Shown here: piece by piece, positions 40,823 through 49,467 of the stretch
Position numbering within the stretch: the first letter of the stretch is position 1
How the letters are laid out: every line of letters starts with the position of its first letter
Program-made: the position numbers and the translations under genes
NCBI RefSeq assembly: GCF_003254475.1
Contig: NZ_QFYQ01000001.1
Coordinates: forward strand, 248,001 to 312,000
From: Phenylobacterium soli
GTDB lineage: Bacteria > Pseudomonadota > Alphaproteobacteria > Caulobacterales > Caulobacteraceae
DNA: 64,000 bases
Direction: 5' to 3'
Notes under the pieces: generated by a model
What the model was told of the DNA's origin: nothing
Database searches by the model: none
Seen by the model: only the letters and a program-made list of their open reading frames with translations

Positions 40823-40862
40823 CCCGTCTTCCTCCGACGGGTTGCAGGCGGGCCCGTTTTTT
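40823..40862 (+). terminator. Terminator, possibly attenuator-like, before the export operon
   Basis: The segment GACGGG (40836-40841) can pair either with CCCGTC directly after the regulator stop (40823-40828) or with GCCCGT just ahead of a run of six T (40852-40862). The second pairing makes an intrinsic terminator; the first would prevent it. Confidence 0.55.
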
Positions 40863-40942
40863 ATGTGCAGTTGATCGAAGGCTTCGCCGTGGCGCCAATC
40901 CGCACGGCCCTGGGGGGCGGCGCACGGGGAAGCTGGACGGCC

Positions 40943-42199
40943 ATGTTCACGGAAAACGCCGTGGCGCGGGTGCTCGGGCCCGAGCCCGTGGACGAGCCCA
41001 TGGCGGTGGCCGGCTCCTCGGCATGGATCCAGGTAGTGGCGCTGGCCGCGCTCGTCTTCGGCGCCCTGGTCTGGAGCGCGCTCACCGACGTGCCGCTCAA
41101 GGTCAAGGCAAAGGGCGTCCTGCTCAACGAGAAGGGCCTCGTCGAGGTGGCGAGCGCCACCCGTGGCCGGATCCTGGAGATGGACGTCAAGCCGGGCGAC
41201 ATCGTGCGCCAGGGCGATCTGCTGGCCATCCTCGACGAGCCCGAACTCGCCTCCCAGCTGGAGATCCGCCGCGCCCAGCTCGAGGAGGCCCGCGCCCACG
41301 AGCGCGCCCTCACCGGCTTCAACGGCGAACTCGGCAAGGCCCAGGGCGCGGCCGTCGCCTCGCGCATCGCGGCCGACCGCGAGCGGCTGCGGCTGCTGGA
41401 GGAGCGAGAGCATGCGCTCAGCGATCGCGAGCGCAGCCTGAGGGGGCTGGCCGCGACCGGCTATGTCTCGAAGGAGTTCGTGCTGCGCAACGAGGCGGAG
41501 CTGTCGGCGGTGCGCGAACAGCTGGCAGCCCTGCGCAGCGACGTCGTCGGCGCGGGCGCCGAAGGCAAGGTCCAGACGGTGCAGCGGCAGCGCGATGTCG
41601 CCACGACCCGCTCGGACATCGCTCGACTGCAGGCCGAACTGACCGAGCTGGAGCGCAAGGCCGCGAAGGACCGCGAGCTGCGCAGCCCCTATTCGGGCAG
41701 GGTCACCGAGGTGACGCAGGGCGCGGGGGAATTCGTCGAGGCCGGCGCCTCTCTGATCTCCATGGCGCGCAGCGTCTGGCTCGACGAACACCACGAGGGC
41801 GAGCTGCGGGCCATCGCCTTCGTCCCCGCCGACCAGGGCAAGGACATCCGGCGGGGCATGCGCGTGGACCTGGCGCCGGCCGGCGTGAAGGCCAACGAAT
41901 ACGGCTTCATCGTCGGCAAGGTCATCGACGTGGCGGACGTGCCGGCGAGCACCGGCGGCATGATGGGCGTGCTGAAGAACGACCAGGTGGTCCGCCAGCT
42001 GTCGCAGCAGGGCCCGATGTTCAAGGTGGCCGTCCACCTCGAGCGCGCCCCGACCTACAGCGGCTACCGCTGGACCTCGTCCAACGGGCCCAAGAGCCAC
42101 ATCGACAGCGGCGCCCCTGTGGAGGCGCAGTTCATCACCCGTCACCAGCGGCTGCTCGGGCTCGTGATCCCGCCGCTCGCGCGGTTCTTCGCGAAGTAG
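40943..42199 (+). CDS. NHLM-type HlyD-family periplasmic adaptor
   Basis: A 418-residue membrane-fusion protein linking the inner-membrane ABC exporter to an outer-membrane channel. One transmembrane helix (about residues 28-47), a lipoyl half-motif (VEVASATRGRILEMDVKPGD), a long coiled coil (about 110-245) and the second lipoyl half (SPYSGRVTEVTQGAGEFVEAG) are visible. The start MFTENAVARVLGPEPVDEPM matches HlyD proteins of the NHLM secretion group (TIGR03794 type), so I prefer the ATG at 40943 over a GTG at 40865. It lies 4 nt before the peptidase ABC gene. No TolC-like gene lies in the window. Confidence 0.9.
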   Translation: MFTENAVARVLGPEPVDEPMAVAGSSAWIQVVALAALVFGALVWSALTDVPLKVKAKGVLLNEKGLVEVASATRGRILEMDVKPGDIVRQGDLLAILDEPELASQLEIRRAQLEEARAHERALTGFNGELGKAQGAAVASRIAADRERLRLLEEREHALSDRERSLRGLAATGYVSKEFVLRNEAELSAVREQLAALRSDVVGAGAEGKVQTVQRQRDVATTRSDIARLQAELTELERKAAKDRELRSPYSGRVTEVTQGAGEFVEAGASLISMARSVWLDEHHEGELRAIAFVPADQGKDIRRGMRVDLAPAGVKANEYGFIVGKVIDVADVPASTGGMMGVLKNDQVVRQLSQQGPMFKVAVHLERAPTYSGYRWTSSNGPKSHIDSGAPVEAQFITRHQRLLGLVIPPLARFFAK

Positions 42200-42203
42200 C
42201 GCC

Positions 42204-44351
42204 GTGCTCGCCAGGCCTCGGACCCCCGTTCTCCAGCAGATGGAGCGTTCGGAGTGCGGCGCCGCCTGCCTCGGGGCGATCCTCGGCTACTTCGGACGCT
42301 GGATCCCGCTCGAACAGCTGCGGGTCGACTGCGGCGTCTCGCGCGACGGCAGCCGCGCCAGCAATGTGGTCAGGGCCGCCCGCGTCTACGGACTCCTCGC
42401 CGAGGGCCGCAAGGTCGGGCTTGAGGATGTCGGCCGGCTGCGGACGCCGTTCGTCGCCTTCTGGGCCTTCAACCACTTCGTCGTGGTCGAGCACGTCGGC
42501 CCGCGGCGCGTGGCGGTCAACGATCCGGCGGTCGGGCGCCGGCGCCTCACGCGGGAAGAGTTCGACTGCAACTACGCCGGCGTGGCGATCACCTTCGAGA
42601 AGGGCCCGGAGTTCCGCACCGGCGGGCGGCGGCCCTCGATCCTGGCGGGCCTCAGGAGCCGCTACGAAGAGTCCCGCAACGCGGTCCTGCTCGTCGCCGC
42701 CATCAGCCTGATCATGGTGGTTCCGGGCGTGCTCAGCCCGAACTTCAGCCGGCTGTTCGTCGACTACTTCCTGATCCGCAGCTTCGCCGACTGGCTGCCG
42801 CCGCTGCTGGCGGCGATCGTCGCTGCGGCGATCCTTCAGACGGCCCTGACCTTCATCCAGCAGACCTATCTGCTGCGCCTGGAGACCCGGGCCTCGGTCT
42901 CCTGGACCAGCGCCTTTCTCGACCGCCTGGTGCGCCTGCCGATCGGCTTCTTCAGCCAGCGCAGCCCGAGCGAGCTGGCCGTCCGCAGCACCCAGACCGA
43001 GGCCCTCGCCCAGCTCGCCACCGGGGCGATGGGCACGGCGCTGCTCAGCCTGCCGGCAGCCCTGATCTTCGCCCTCGTGATGCTGGGCTTCGACCGCTAC
43101 ATGGGCCTGCTGGTGGCGCTGTTCGCCCTCCTCGACATCGGCCTCCTCGTCCTCACCGCCCGGACGCTCGCCGAGCGCAACCAGGCGGTGATGATCCAGC
43201 AGACGAAGATCACCGGCGCGGCCGCCTCAGGCCTGCGGATGATCAGCGAGTACAAGGCCGCCGGCGCCGAGGACATGCTGTTCCAGCGCATCGTCGGCCT
43301 GAAGGCCCGGCAGGAGAACCTCAACGCGGCGCTGCAGCCGACCCGCGTGGCGCTGCAGGCCGCGCCGGGGGCGGTGAACGGCCTCGCCGTCGCCGCCCTG
43401 CTGACCGTCGGGGGTCTGCGGATCGTCTCCGGCGACCTGACCGTCGGCGTGCTGGTCGCCTTCCAGGGCCTGATGGCCGGCTTCCTCGGCCCGGTGGCGC
43501 AGCTGGTCGGCATGGGCCAGCAGATCCAGAACGGCCGCGCCCACCTCACCCAGATCGACGACCTGATGGCCCAGCCCGAGGCGCCCGAGTTCGCCGAGCC
43601 GGCCGCCGCCGGCCGGAGCTGGGCGGCCCAGCCGCTCGGGGCGGCGGCGTTCCGGGACGTGACCTTCGGCTACAGCCGCCTCGAGGCGCCGCTGCTCGAC
43701 GCCCTGAGCATCGACATACAGCCCGGCGAGTGGGTGGCGGTCGTCGGCCGCTCCGGCAGCGGCAAGTCGACGGTCGGCAAACTGCTCTCGGGCCTCGAGA
43801 CGCCCTGGTCCGGCGAGGTCCTGTTCGACGGGACGCCGGTGGCCGCGACGCCGCGCTCGGTGCTGCGCGCCGCGGTCGCCGTGGTCGACCAGGACGTGGT
43901 GATCTTCGAGGGCAGCGTCCGCGACAACGTCGCCATGTGGGACCCGACGCTCAGCGAGGAGGCGATCGTCACCGCCTGCAAGCTGGCCTGCGTCCACGAC
44001 TTCATCGTCTCGCGCCCGGGCGGCTACGACGCCAAGCTCAGCGAGGACGGCGCGAACCTGAGCGGCGGCCAGAGGGCGCTCATCGACATCGCCCGGGCGA
44101 TCGCCCAGCAGCCCGCCATGCTGGTGCTCGACGAGGCGACGGCGGCCCTCGACCCGGAAATCGAGCACCGGGTGATGACCAACCTCAGGACGCTCGGCTG
44201 CGGCTGCGTCCTGATCGCCCATCGCCTGAGCGCCATCAAGGCGGCCGACCGCATCATCGCGCTCGAGGCGGGACGTGTCGTGGAGCAGGGGCGTCATGCC
44301 GAACTGCTGGCCAGGGACGGGCTCTACGCCAGCCTGGCGCGCACCGCATGA
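42204..44351 (+). CDS. Peptidase-containing ABC exporter (C39 domain), NHLM ABC1 type
   Basis: A 715-residue exporter with three parts. The N-terminal C39 cysteine peptidase has Gln12, catalytic Cys18 (RSECGAACLG), His91 (FNHFVVVEH) and Asp107 (VNDPAVG), so it should be active on double-glycine leaders. Six transmembrane helices span about residues 155-440. The ATPase has Walker A at 515-523 (GRSGSGKST), LSGGQ at 619 and Walker B LVLDEAT. This architecture is TIGR03796-like. The start is GTG. It overlaps the second ABC gene by ATGA. The likely cargo, with a GG leader, is encoded at 47.3 kb. Confidence 0.95.
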   Translation: MLARPRTPVLQQMERSECGAACLGAILGYFGRWIPLEQLRVDCGVSRDGSRASNVVRAARVYGLLAEGRKVGLEDVGRLRTPFVAFWAFNHFVVVEHVGPRRVAVNDPAVGRRRLTREEFDCNYAGVAITFEKGPEFRTGGRRPSILAGLRSRYEESRNAVLLVAAISLIMVVPGVLSPNFSRLFVDYFLIRSFADWLPPLLAAIVAAAILQTALTFIQQTYLLRLETRASVSWTSAFLDRLVRLPIGFFSQRSPSELAVRSTQTEALAQLATGAMGTALLSLPAALIFALVMLGFDRYMGLLVALFALLDIGLLVLTARTLAERNQAVMIQQTKITGAAASGLRMISEYKAAGAEDMLFQRIVGLKARQENLNAALQPTRVALQAAPGAVNGLAVAALLTVGGLRIVSGDLTVGVLVAFQGLMAGFLGPVAQLVGMGQQIQNGRAHLTQIDDLMAQPEAPEFAEPAAAGRSWAAQPLGAAAFRDVTFGYSRLEAPLLDALSIDIQPGEWVAVVGRSGSGKSTVGKLLSGLETPWSGEVLFDGTPVAATPRSVLRAAVAVVDQDVVIFEGSVRDNVAMWDPTLSEEAIVTACKLACVHDFIVSRPGGYDAKLSEDGANLSGGQRALIDIARAIAQQPAMLVLDEATAALDPEIEHRVMTNLRTLGCGCVLIAHRLSAIKAADRIIALEAGRVVEQGRHAELLARDGLYASLARTA

Positions 44352-47227
44352 ACATCCAGGCCCATCCGCTGACGCCCGAGGCCGGGAACCCGGGCGAGGA
44401 CCCGGTGGCGTTCGTCGTCGACCTGACGGGCCAGCAGGCCGCCGTCTGGCGGCTGGAGGCTGGCCGGGCGCAGATCTTTGCGATCCCGCTCCGGGATGGC
44501 GCGCCGGCGTCCAACCGGCGCTTCCTGTTCACCGTCGAGGCGCCCGGGCTGATCTTCGGACTGCCCTACGACGGCCGCCTGCGGATCGAGGCGGCGGTCG
44601 AGCCGGACAGCCGTCTCGCGCGGCTCGACTGGGCTGAGCTCGCCGAGGAGCAAGGCGGGGCCGCATGCGTGGACGCCTGGCTCGGCGGCTGGTTCGCCGC
44701 CTGCAACCGTTATCTTCCGAACCGTCCCGAACGCGACCTGGCGCTCAGCGCCGCCCTGGGCATCGACGCCGGCCGGGTGCTCGACGGGACCCATGAGGTC
44801 GCCTGGTGCCGTGCGACCGCGGGCTGCGGCGCCCTGTTCGACCTTGCCCCGGTGGGCGTGGGAGGGCTCGGGTGCTTCCCGCTCGCCTCCGGCGCCTGGG
44901 TGCGGACCTTCGAGCCGCTCACCCTGCTCCTAGAGAGCACGCCCCAGCTCCTCGCCCATGGCGAACTCGCCGAGTCGCTGGACGGCTTCCATGGCGCGGC
45001 GGTGGAGGTTGTGACGGCGGCGCTCGGCCTGGCCCGCGTCGACGAGGCCCTGCGCCGCGAGCGGCGCGCCGCGCGGATCCGGTCCGACACCCGTCGGGTG
45101 GTCGCGGACCTCGGCCGCATGGTCGGCGCCAAGGCGCCCTACGGCGTCGACCCCGCCGCCAACCAGGCGCTGTTCGGCGCCCTGCGCCTGGTCGCCACGC
45201 GGCTCGGCGTGCGGGCGCAGGGGCCGGCCGCGGTGCGCCAGGCCGACGCGGAGAGCGAACCCTCCCTGCAGGAGCTCCTGCGCGCCTCGGGACTGCGCTC
45301 GCGCCCCGTCCGGCTGACGCAAGGCTGGTGGCGTGGCGGCGTCGACGACATGGTCGCATTCGAGGGGGCGGAGCACCGGCCCGTGGCCCTGCTGCGCGCC
45401 CGCCGGGGCTATCGCATCCACGACCCGGTCACGGGCGGCTCGCGGCCGGTGGACGAGCGCAGCGCCGGCGTCCTTTCGCCCGACGCCTTCGTGCTCCACG
45501 AGCCCTTGCCCGAGCGGGCGCTGAAGCTGCGCGACCTGCTGATGTTCGGCCTGCGCGACGGCAAGGCCGACCTCGCCGTGCTCGCCGTCGCGGCGCTCAT
45601 CGGCGCGACCCTCGGCTCGGTCCCGGCGATGGTCTCGAAGACCATCTTCGAGACCCTGATCCCCCAGCAGCAGACTGGGCTCCTGCTGCAGGCCGGCGCG
45701 GCCCTCGCCGCCCTCGCGCTCATCAGCGCGGTCTTCGTCTTCAGCGGCGGCATCGCCATGGCGCGGCTGCGGGCGCGCGCCTCCACGCGCCTCAAGGCCG
45801 CCCTGTGGGACCGGGTGCTGCGCCAGCCGATGTCGTTCCTGACGCGCTACTCGGCCCCGGACCTGACCCTGCGCATCGCCGCGGCCGAGAACATCGTCGG
45901 CGCCTTCCATCAGATGGGACAGCAGTCGGCGACGACCCTCGGCTTCCTGATCGCCAACGTGGCCACCATGGTCTGGCTGTCGCTGCCCGCCGCGGCCGTG
46001 GCCATCGGCCTCCTGGCGCTGCTCGCCGGGGGGACCTTCATCGCCGCGGTGGCGCAGAAGCGCGCTTTCACCCAGGGCGAGCAGGCGGAAGGCTCGGTCT
46101 CGACCTTCGTCCATGCCCTCACCAACGGGGTGCGCAAGCTGCGACTCGCCGCCGCCGAGGAGCGCGCCTTCGTCAAATGGGGCGACCGCTTCACCCGCTC
46201 GCGCCTCAAGCTGATCAACGTCCGCAAGGTCGGCGTCGGCTATTCGGTGTTCCTGGCGGCCTTCAACCTGGCGGCCCTGGCTGCGATCTTCGCCGTCGTC
46301 GCCCAGCTGAAGACCTCCCCGGTCAGCGCCGGGGCCTTCATCGGCTTCGTCACCGCCTTCGGCGTGGCGCTCGCCTCGCTCGCGAGCCTGGGGCGCGTGG
46401 CCCTGCAGCTCGCCTTCCAGCTCGCCTCGGTCCCTTACGTCCAGCCGTTGCTGGACGCGGTTCCGCCGCCGGACCGCAAGAAGTCGCCGCCCGGACGGCT
46501 GAGCGGCGCAGTCGAGGTCTCGAACGTCGCCTTCCGCTACACGCTCGACGGCCCGCTCGTGCTCGGCGGCGTCAGCTTCGAATCGGCCCCCGGCGAGTTC
46601 GTCGCCATCGTCGGGCCGAGCGGCTGCGGCAAGTCCACCCTTGTCAAGCTGCTGCTCGGCCTGGAGCCGCCGGCGGCGGGCGCGGTGCTCTACGACCAGA
46701 GCGATCTCGCCAGCCTCGACGTCGACGCCCTGCGTCAGCAGGTTGGCGTCGTGCTCCAGCGCACCCAGCTGATGGGCGCCAGCATCTTCGACAACCTGCG
46801 CGGCGCCAGCGACATCGGCCTCGAGGAGGCCTGGGAGGCCGCGCGCCTGGCCGGGGTCGACGAGGACATCCGCGCCCTGCCGATGGGCATGCACACCCTG
46901 ATCGCCGAAGGCTCGCAGACCATCTCAGGCGGCCAGCGGCAGCGGCTGGCGCTGGCGCGCGCCCTGGTCCGCAAGCCGGCGGTGCTGATCCTGGATGAGG
47001 CCACCAGCGCCCTCGACAACGTCACCCAGGGCGAGGTGATGCAGAACCTCGCGGGCCTCGCCTGCACGCGGATCGTCATCGCCCACCGCCTGAGCACGAT
47101 CATCGACGCCGACCGCATCGTGGTCCTCGACCAGGGCCAGGTCGCCGAGACCGGAACCTACGCCGAGCTGATGGCGGCCGGCGGACTCTTTTCACGGATG
47201 GCCGCCCGTCAGTCGGCTGCTGCTTGA
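44348..47227 (+). CDS. Second ABC exporter with long N-terminal domain, NHLM ABC2 type
   Basis: A 959-residue ABC protein. The first 415 or so residues form a soluble domain of no clear family, with the conserved LTQGWWRGG and HRPVALLRARRGYRIHDPVTG, which resembles a degenerate C39-like fold lacking the catalytic cysteine. Six transmembrane helices follow (about 420-700), then the ATPase with Walker A GPSGCGKST (756-764), SGGQRQRLALARA and LILDEATSALD. This matches the TIGR03797 partner that accompanies the peptidase ABC in NHLM loci, and the two probably form a heterodimer or act in sequence. Confidence 0.92.
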   Translation: MNIQAHPLTPEAGNPGEDPVAFVVDLTGQQAAVWRLEAGRAQIFAIPLRDGAPASNRRFLFTVEAPGLIFGLPYDGRLRIEAAVEPDSRLARLDWAELAEEQGGAACVDAWLGGWFAACNRYLPNRPERDLALSAALGIDAGRVLDGTHEVAWCRATAGCGALFDLAPVGVGGLGCFPLASGAWVRTFEPLTLLLESTPQLLAHGELAESLDGFHGAAVEVVTAALGLARVDEALRRERRAARIRSDTRRVVADLGRMVGAKAPYGVDPAANQALFGALRLVATRLGVRAQGPAAVRQADAESEPSLQELLRASGLRSRPVRLTQGWWRGGVDDMVAFEGAEHRPVALLRARRGYRIHDPVTGGSRPVDERSAGVLSPDAFVLHEPLPERALKLRDLLMFGLRDGKADLAVLAVAALIGATLGSVPAMVSKTIFETLIPQQQTGLLLQAGAALAALALISAVFVFSGGIAMARLRARASTRLKAALWDRVLRQPMSFLTRYSAPDLTLRIAAAENIVGAFHQMGQQSATTLGFLIANVATMVWLSLPAAAVAIGLLALLAGGTFIAAVAQKRAFTQGEQAEGSVSTFVHALTNGVRKLRLAAAEERAFVKWGDRFTRSRLKLINVRKVGVGYSVFLAAFNLAALAAIFAVVAQLKTSPVSAGAFIGFVTAFGVALASLASLGRVALQLAFQLASVPYVQPLLDAVPPPDRKKSPPGRLSGAVEVSNVAFRYTLDGPLVLGGVSFESAPGEFVAIVGPSGCGKSTLVKLLLGLEPPAAGAVLYDQSDLASLDVDALRQQVGVVLQRTQLMGASIFDNLRGASDIGLEEAWEAARLAGVDEDIRALPMGMHTLIAEGSQTISGGQRQRLALARALVRKPAVLILDEATSALDNVTQGEVMQNLAGLACTRIVIAHRLSTIIDADRIVVLDQGQVAETGTYAELMAAGGLFSRMAARQSAAA

Positions 47228-47276
47228 ACGACCCAATGGCGGCCGGGGGGCAATCCGACCGTCTCCAGAAAGGGAC

Positions 47277-49436
47277 ATGGACATGGCGAAGAACACCAAG
47301 GGCGGCCACGGCGACGCGCCGGGCGAAGCCCTCGATCTGGACGCGCTCGATCAAGTGGTCGGCGGCGCCGACACCAAGCCGCCGAGCCTGTTCGGCGGGC
47401 TGTTGGACACCCTGACGACCGCGATCGAGCAGACCCCCACGAAGGTCGTCCAGGCGGTCGAGGAGACCAGGACGGCGGTCAGCGAGGGCCTGAAGTACGC
47501 CAACGCGACCGCCTCGATCAGCGAGGACATCGTCCGGGCGACTTCCGGCAAGAGCGGGGCCGCGGCCGCCAACGCCATGGAGGACGTGATCCGCGGCTCG
47601 GCCAAGACCATCGCCAGCTCGCTGGGCGTGTCGCAGGCGGTGGCCGACACCCTGGCCTGGTCGGCGGCCTACAAGGCGGTGTTCGAGACGGGCTCGGCGG
47701 CCCGCGCCGGCAGCGCGGCGCTCGAGGCCATGAAGAACGACCTGCGGGCCCACGTGGGCGACGTCTGCAAGGGCCTCGCCAACGAGATCTCCTATGGCGG
47801 CGCGCTGAAGACCAGCCTCAGCCGGGCCAGCGACGCCATGGCGGACGCCATCGCCAAGGCGGGCCCCGCCGCCGAGCGCGAGATCACCGAAAAGGGCAAG
47901 ATCGCCTTCGAGACCGGCCTTGAGCTCGCCAAGAAGCACCCGGTGGGCAAGGCGGTCATGGCCGCTCTGGACGATCCGAAGAACACCGACGCCTGGTCGA
48001 AGGTGGTCTCGGAGATCGCCGTCAGCAAAGGACTGCCGAAGCAGGCGACCGCGGTGAAGTTCCTGCTCGAGGGCATGACCTCCCAGGCGGTGGCCAAGGC
48101 CATCGGGCTCGGTGACTTCCCGCCACAGGTGAAGCAGACCGCGAAGGCCCTGGTGACGACCCTGGAGAATGTCGAACGGGCGGTCGTCGACCTTCACAGC
48201 AAGTCGTTCGTCGAGGGCATGACCTTCGGCCTGGGGATCAAGGGTATCGTCGACATCGGCCTGAACGCCGCCCAGCTCGGCAAGGCCCTCGTCTCCGGCG
48301 ACACGGGCGCCATGCAGCGCGCCGCCCAGGCCCTAGTGACCGACGCCTTCAACGACATGAAGGACGGCCTGAACCGCGCCTATGTGCAGGGCGCCGCCAA
48401 GGCCTTCGACTATACCAAGGACATCACCATGGGCCTGCTGAACGGCCTGGGCGCGACGCCCTACGCCGAGGTGGCGGTGCGCGAGGCGGGCAAGGCAATG
48501 ACCGAGTTCGGCAACATGGCCAAGAACGGCTCGGTGGCGGCGGCCAACGCGATCGCCGATTTCGCCAAGAACGACGTCGCCGGCGCCGGGGTCCGCGCCG
48601 TCGACGAGCTGCGCGGGGTGGCCAAGACGGCCGGGGCCGCCGCCGACACCGCCGTCGACGCCCTGGGAACCGCCGCGCGGTCGGGAGCCAAGTACGCGGA
48701 AGGGGCGGTGAACGCGTTGATCGACGTCTCGCGCTCGCCGGGGGCGTCGGCCGTGAAGGCCGTGGGCGCGCTGGGCGACATCGCCGAGTCCAGCGCCGGC
48801 CAGGCGCGGTACGCCGCCTACGCCCTCGTCGACCTGTCGCGCGCGGCGGGGCCCTTCGCCCAGCACGCCATGGGCGAGCTGAACGGCCTGGCCCGCAGCG
48901 GCACGCGTCAGGCGGCCATCGCCGTCGAGGGGCTGACCGACATCGCCAAGTCCGGCGCCAAGTTCGCCCAGGATGCGGTCTTCACCCTGATGGACGTCTC
49001 CAGGTCCGGCGCGGCCACCGCCGTCCAGGCGGTGAACGGCATCGCCGACGTGGCCAAGTCGGGCGCCCAGCAGGCCACCGCCGCGGTCAACGGCCTGGTC
49101 GACCTCGGCAAGGCCAGCGGCAAGCAGGCCGAGCTTGCGGTCAACGCACTGGGCGACGTGGCCAAGTCGGGTGTCCGCCAGGCGAGCCTGGCGGTCGACG
49201 GCCTGAAGAGCCTCGGCGAATCCGGGGCGCAGTGCGCCAGCAAGGCCATCGACACCCTGGGCAGCGTGGCCAAGTCCGGCTCGGCCTACGCCAACCAGGC
49301 GATCGACGCCCTCAAGGGCCTGTCCGGGCATGCGGAGTACGCCGGCAAGGTTCTGAAGGGCGTCGCCGACAGCGGCATCGACTACGCCAAGTCGGCCTGG
49401 GACAGCGTATCGAGCTTCTTCAAGGGCCTGTTCTGA
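47277..49436 (+). CDS. Large double-glycine-leader repeat protein, probable export cargo
   Basis: A 719-residue alanine-rich protein of unknown family. The N-terminus ends in a leader-like LDLDALDQVVGG (cut expected after Gly30): hydrophobic residues at -12, -7 and -4 and Gly-Gly at -2/-1 fit C39 peptidase sites, although -8 is Ala instead of the usual Glu. No Sec signal or fixed transmembrane helix is seen. Residues 31-~440 are helical and mildly repetitive. Residues 441-692 are fourteen 18-residue repeats, and the end is an aromatic amphipathic stretch (VSSFFKGLF). GAAAGG precedes the ATG; a second ATG six bases on is equally possible. It follows ABC2 by 49 nt. Confidence 0.85.
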   Translation: MDMAKNTKGGHGDAPGEALDLDALDQVVGGADTKPPSLFGGLLDTLTTAIEQTPTKVVQAVEETRTAVSEGLKYANATASISEDIVRATSGKSGAAAANAMEDVIRGSAKTIASSLGVSQAVADTLAWSAAYKAVFETGSAARAGSAALEAMKNDLRAHVGDVCKGLANEISYGGALKTSLSRASDAMADAIAKAGPAAEREITEKGKIAFETGLELAKKHPVGKAVMAALDDPKNTDAWSKVVSEIAVSKGLPKQATAVKFLLEGMTSQAVAKAIGLGDFPPQVKQTAKALVTTLENVERAVVDLHSKSFVEGMTFGLGIKGIVDIGLNAAQLGKALVSGDTGAMQRAAQALVTDAFNDMKDGLNRAYVQGAAKAFDYTKDITMGLLNGLGATPYAEVAVREAGKAMTEFGNMAKNGSVAAANAIADFAKNDVAGAGVRAVDELRGVAKTAGAAADTAVDALGTAARSGAKYAEGAVNALIDVSRSPGASAVKAVGALGDIAESSAGQARYAAYALVDLSRAAGPFAQHAMGELNGLARSGTRQAAIAVEGLTDIAKSGAKFAQDAVFTLMDVSRSGAATAVQAVNGIADVAKSGAQQATAAVNGLVDLGKASGKQAELAVNALGDVAKSGVRQASLAVDGLKSLGESGAQCASKAIDTLGSVAKSGSAYANQAIDALKGLSGHAEYAGKVLKGVADSGIDYAKSAWDSVSSFFKGLF
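48597..49352 (+). repeat. Fourteen 54-bp (18-residue) tandem coding repeats
   Basis: The units are in one frame without any length change. The consensus is A-[VI]-x-x-L-x-D-[VIL]-[AS]-[KR]-S-G-x-x-x-A-x-x, as in AVNGIADVAKSGAQQATA and AVNALGDVAKSGVRQASL. DNA copies are diverged, so they are old or under selection, not recent slippage. Two looser units precede the block. Confidence 0.9.
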
Positions 49437-49467
49437 GGCGGCCCTTCCTGAGCGAGGCTGAAGCGGG

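Noticed and set aside
47100..48197. A 365-residue minus-strand frame opposite the cargo gene
   Set aside because: Arg/Gly/His-rich shadow without a ribosome binding site; the repeat and leader logic belongs to the plus strand.
48597..49352. CRISPR array
   Set aside because: The 54-bp repeats are continuous in one reading frame, diverged, without spacers and without cas genes.
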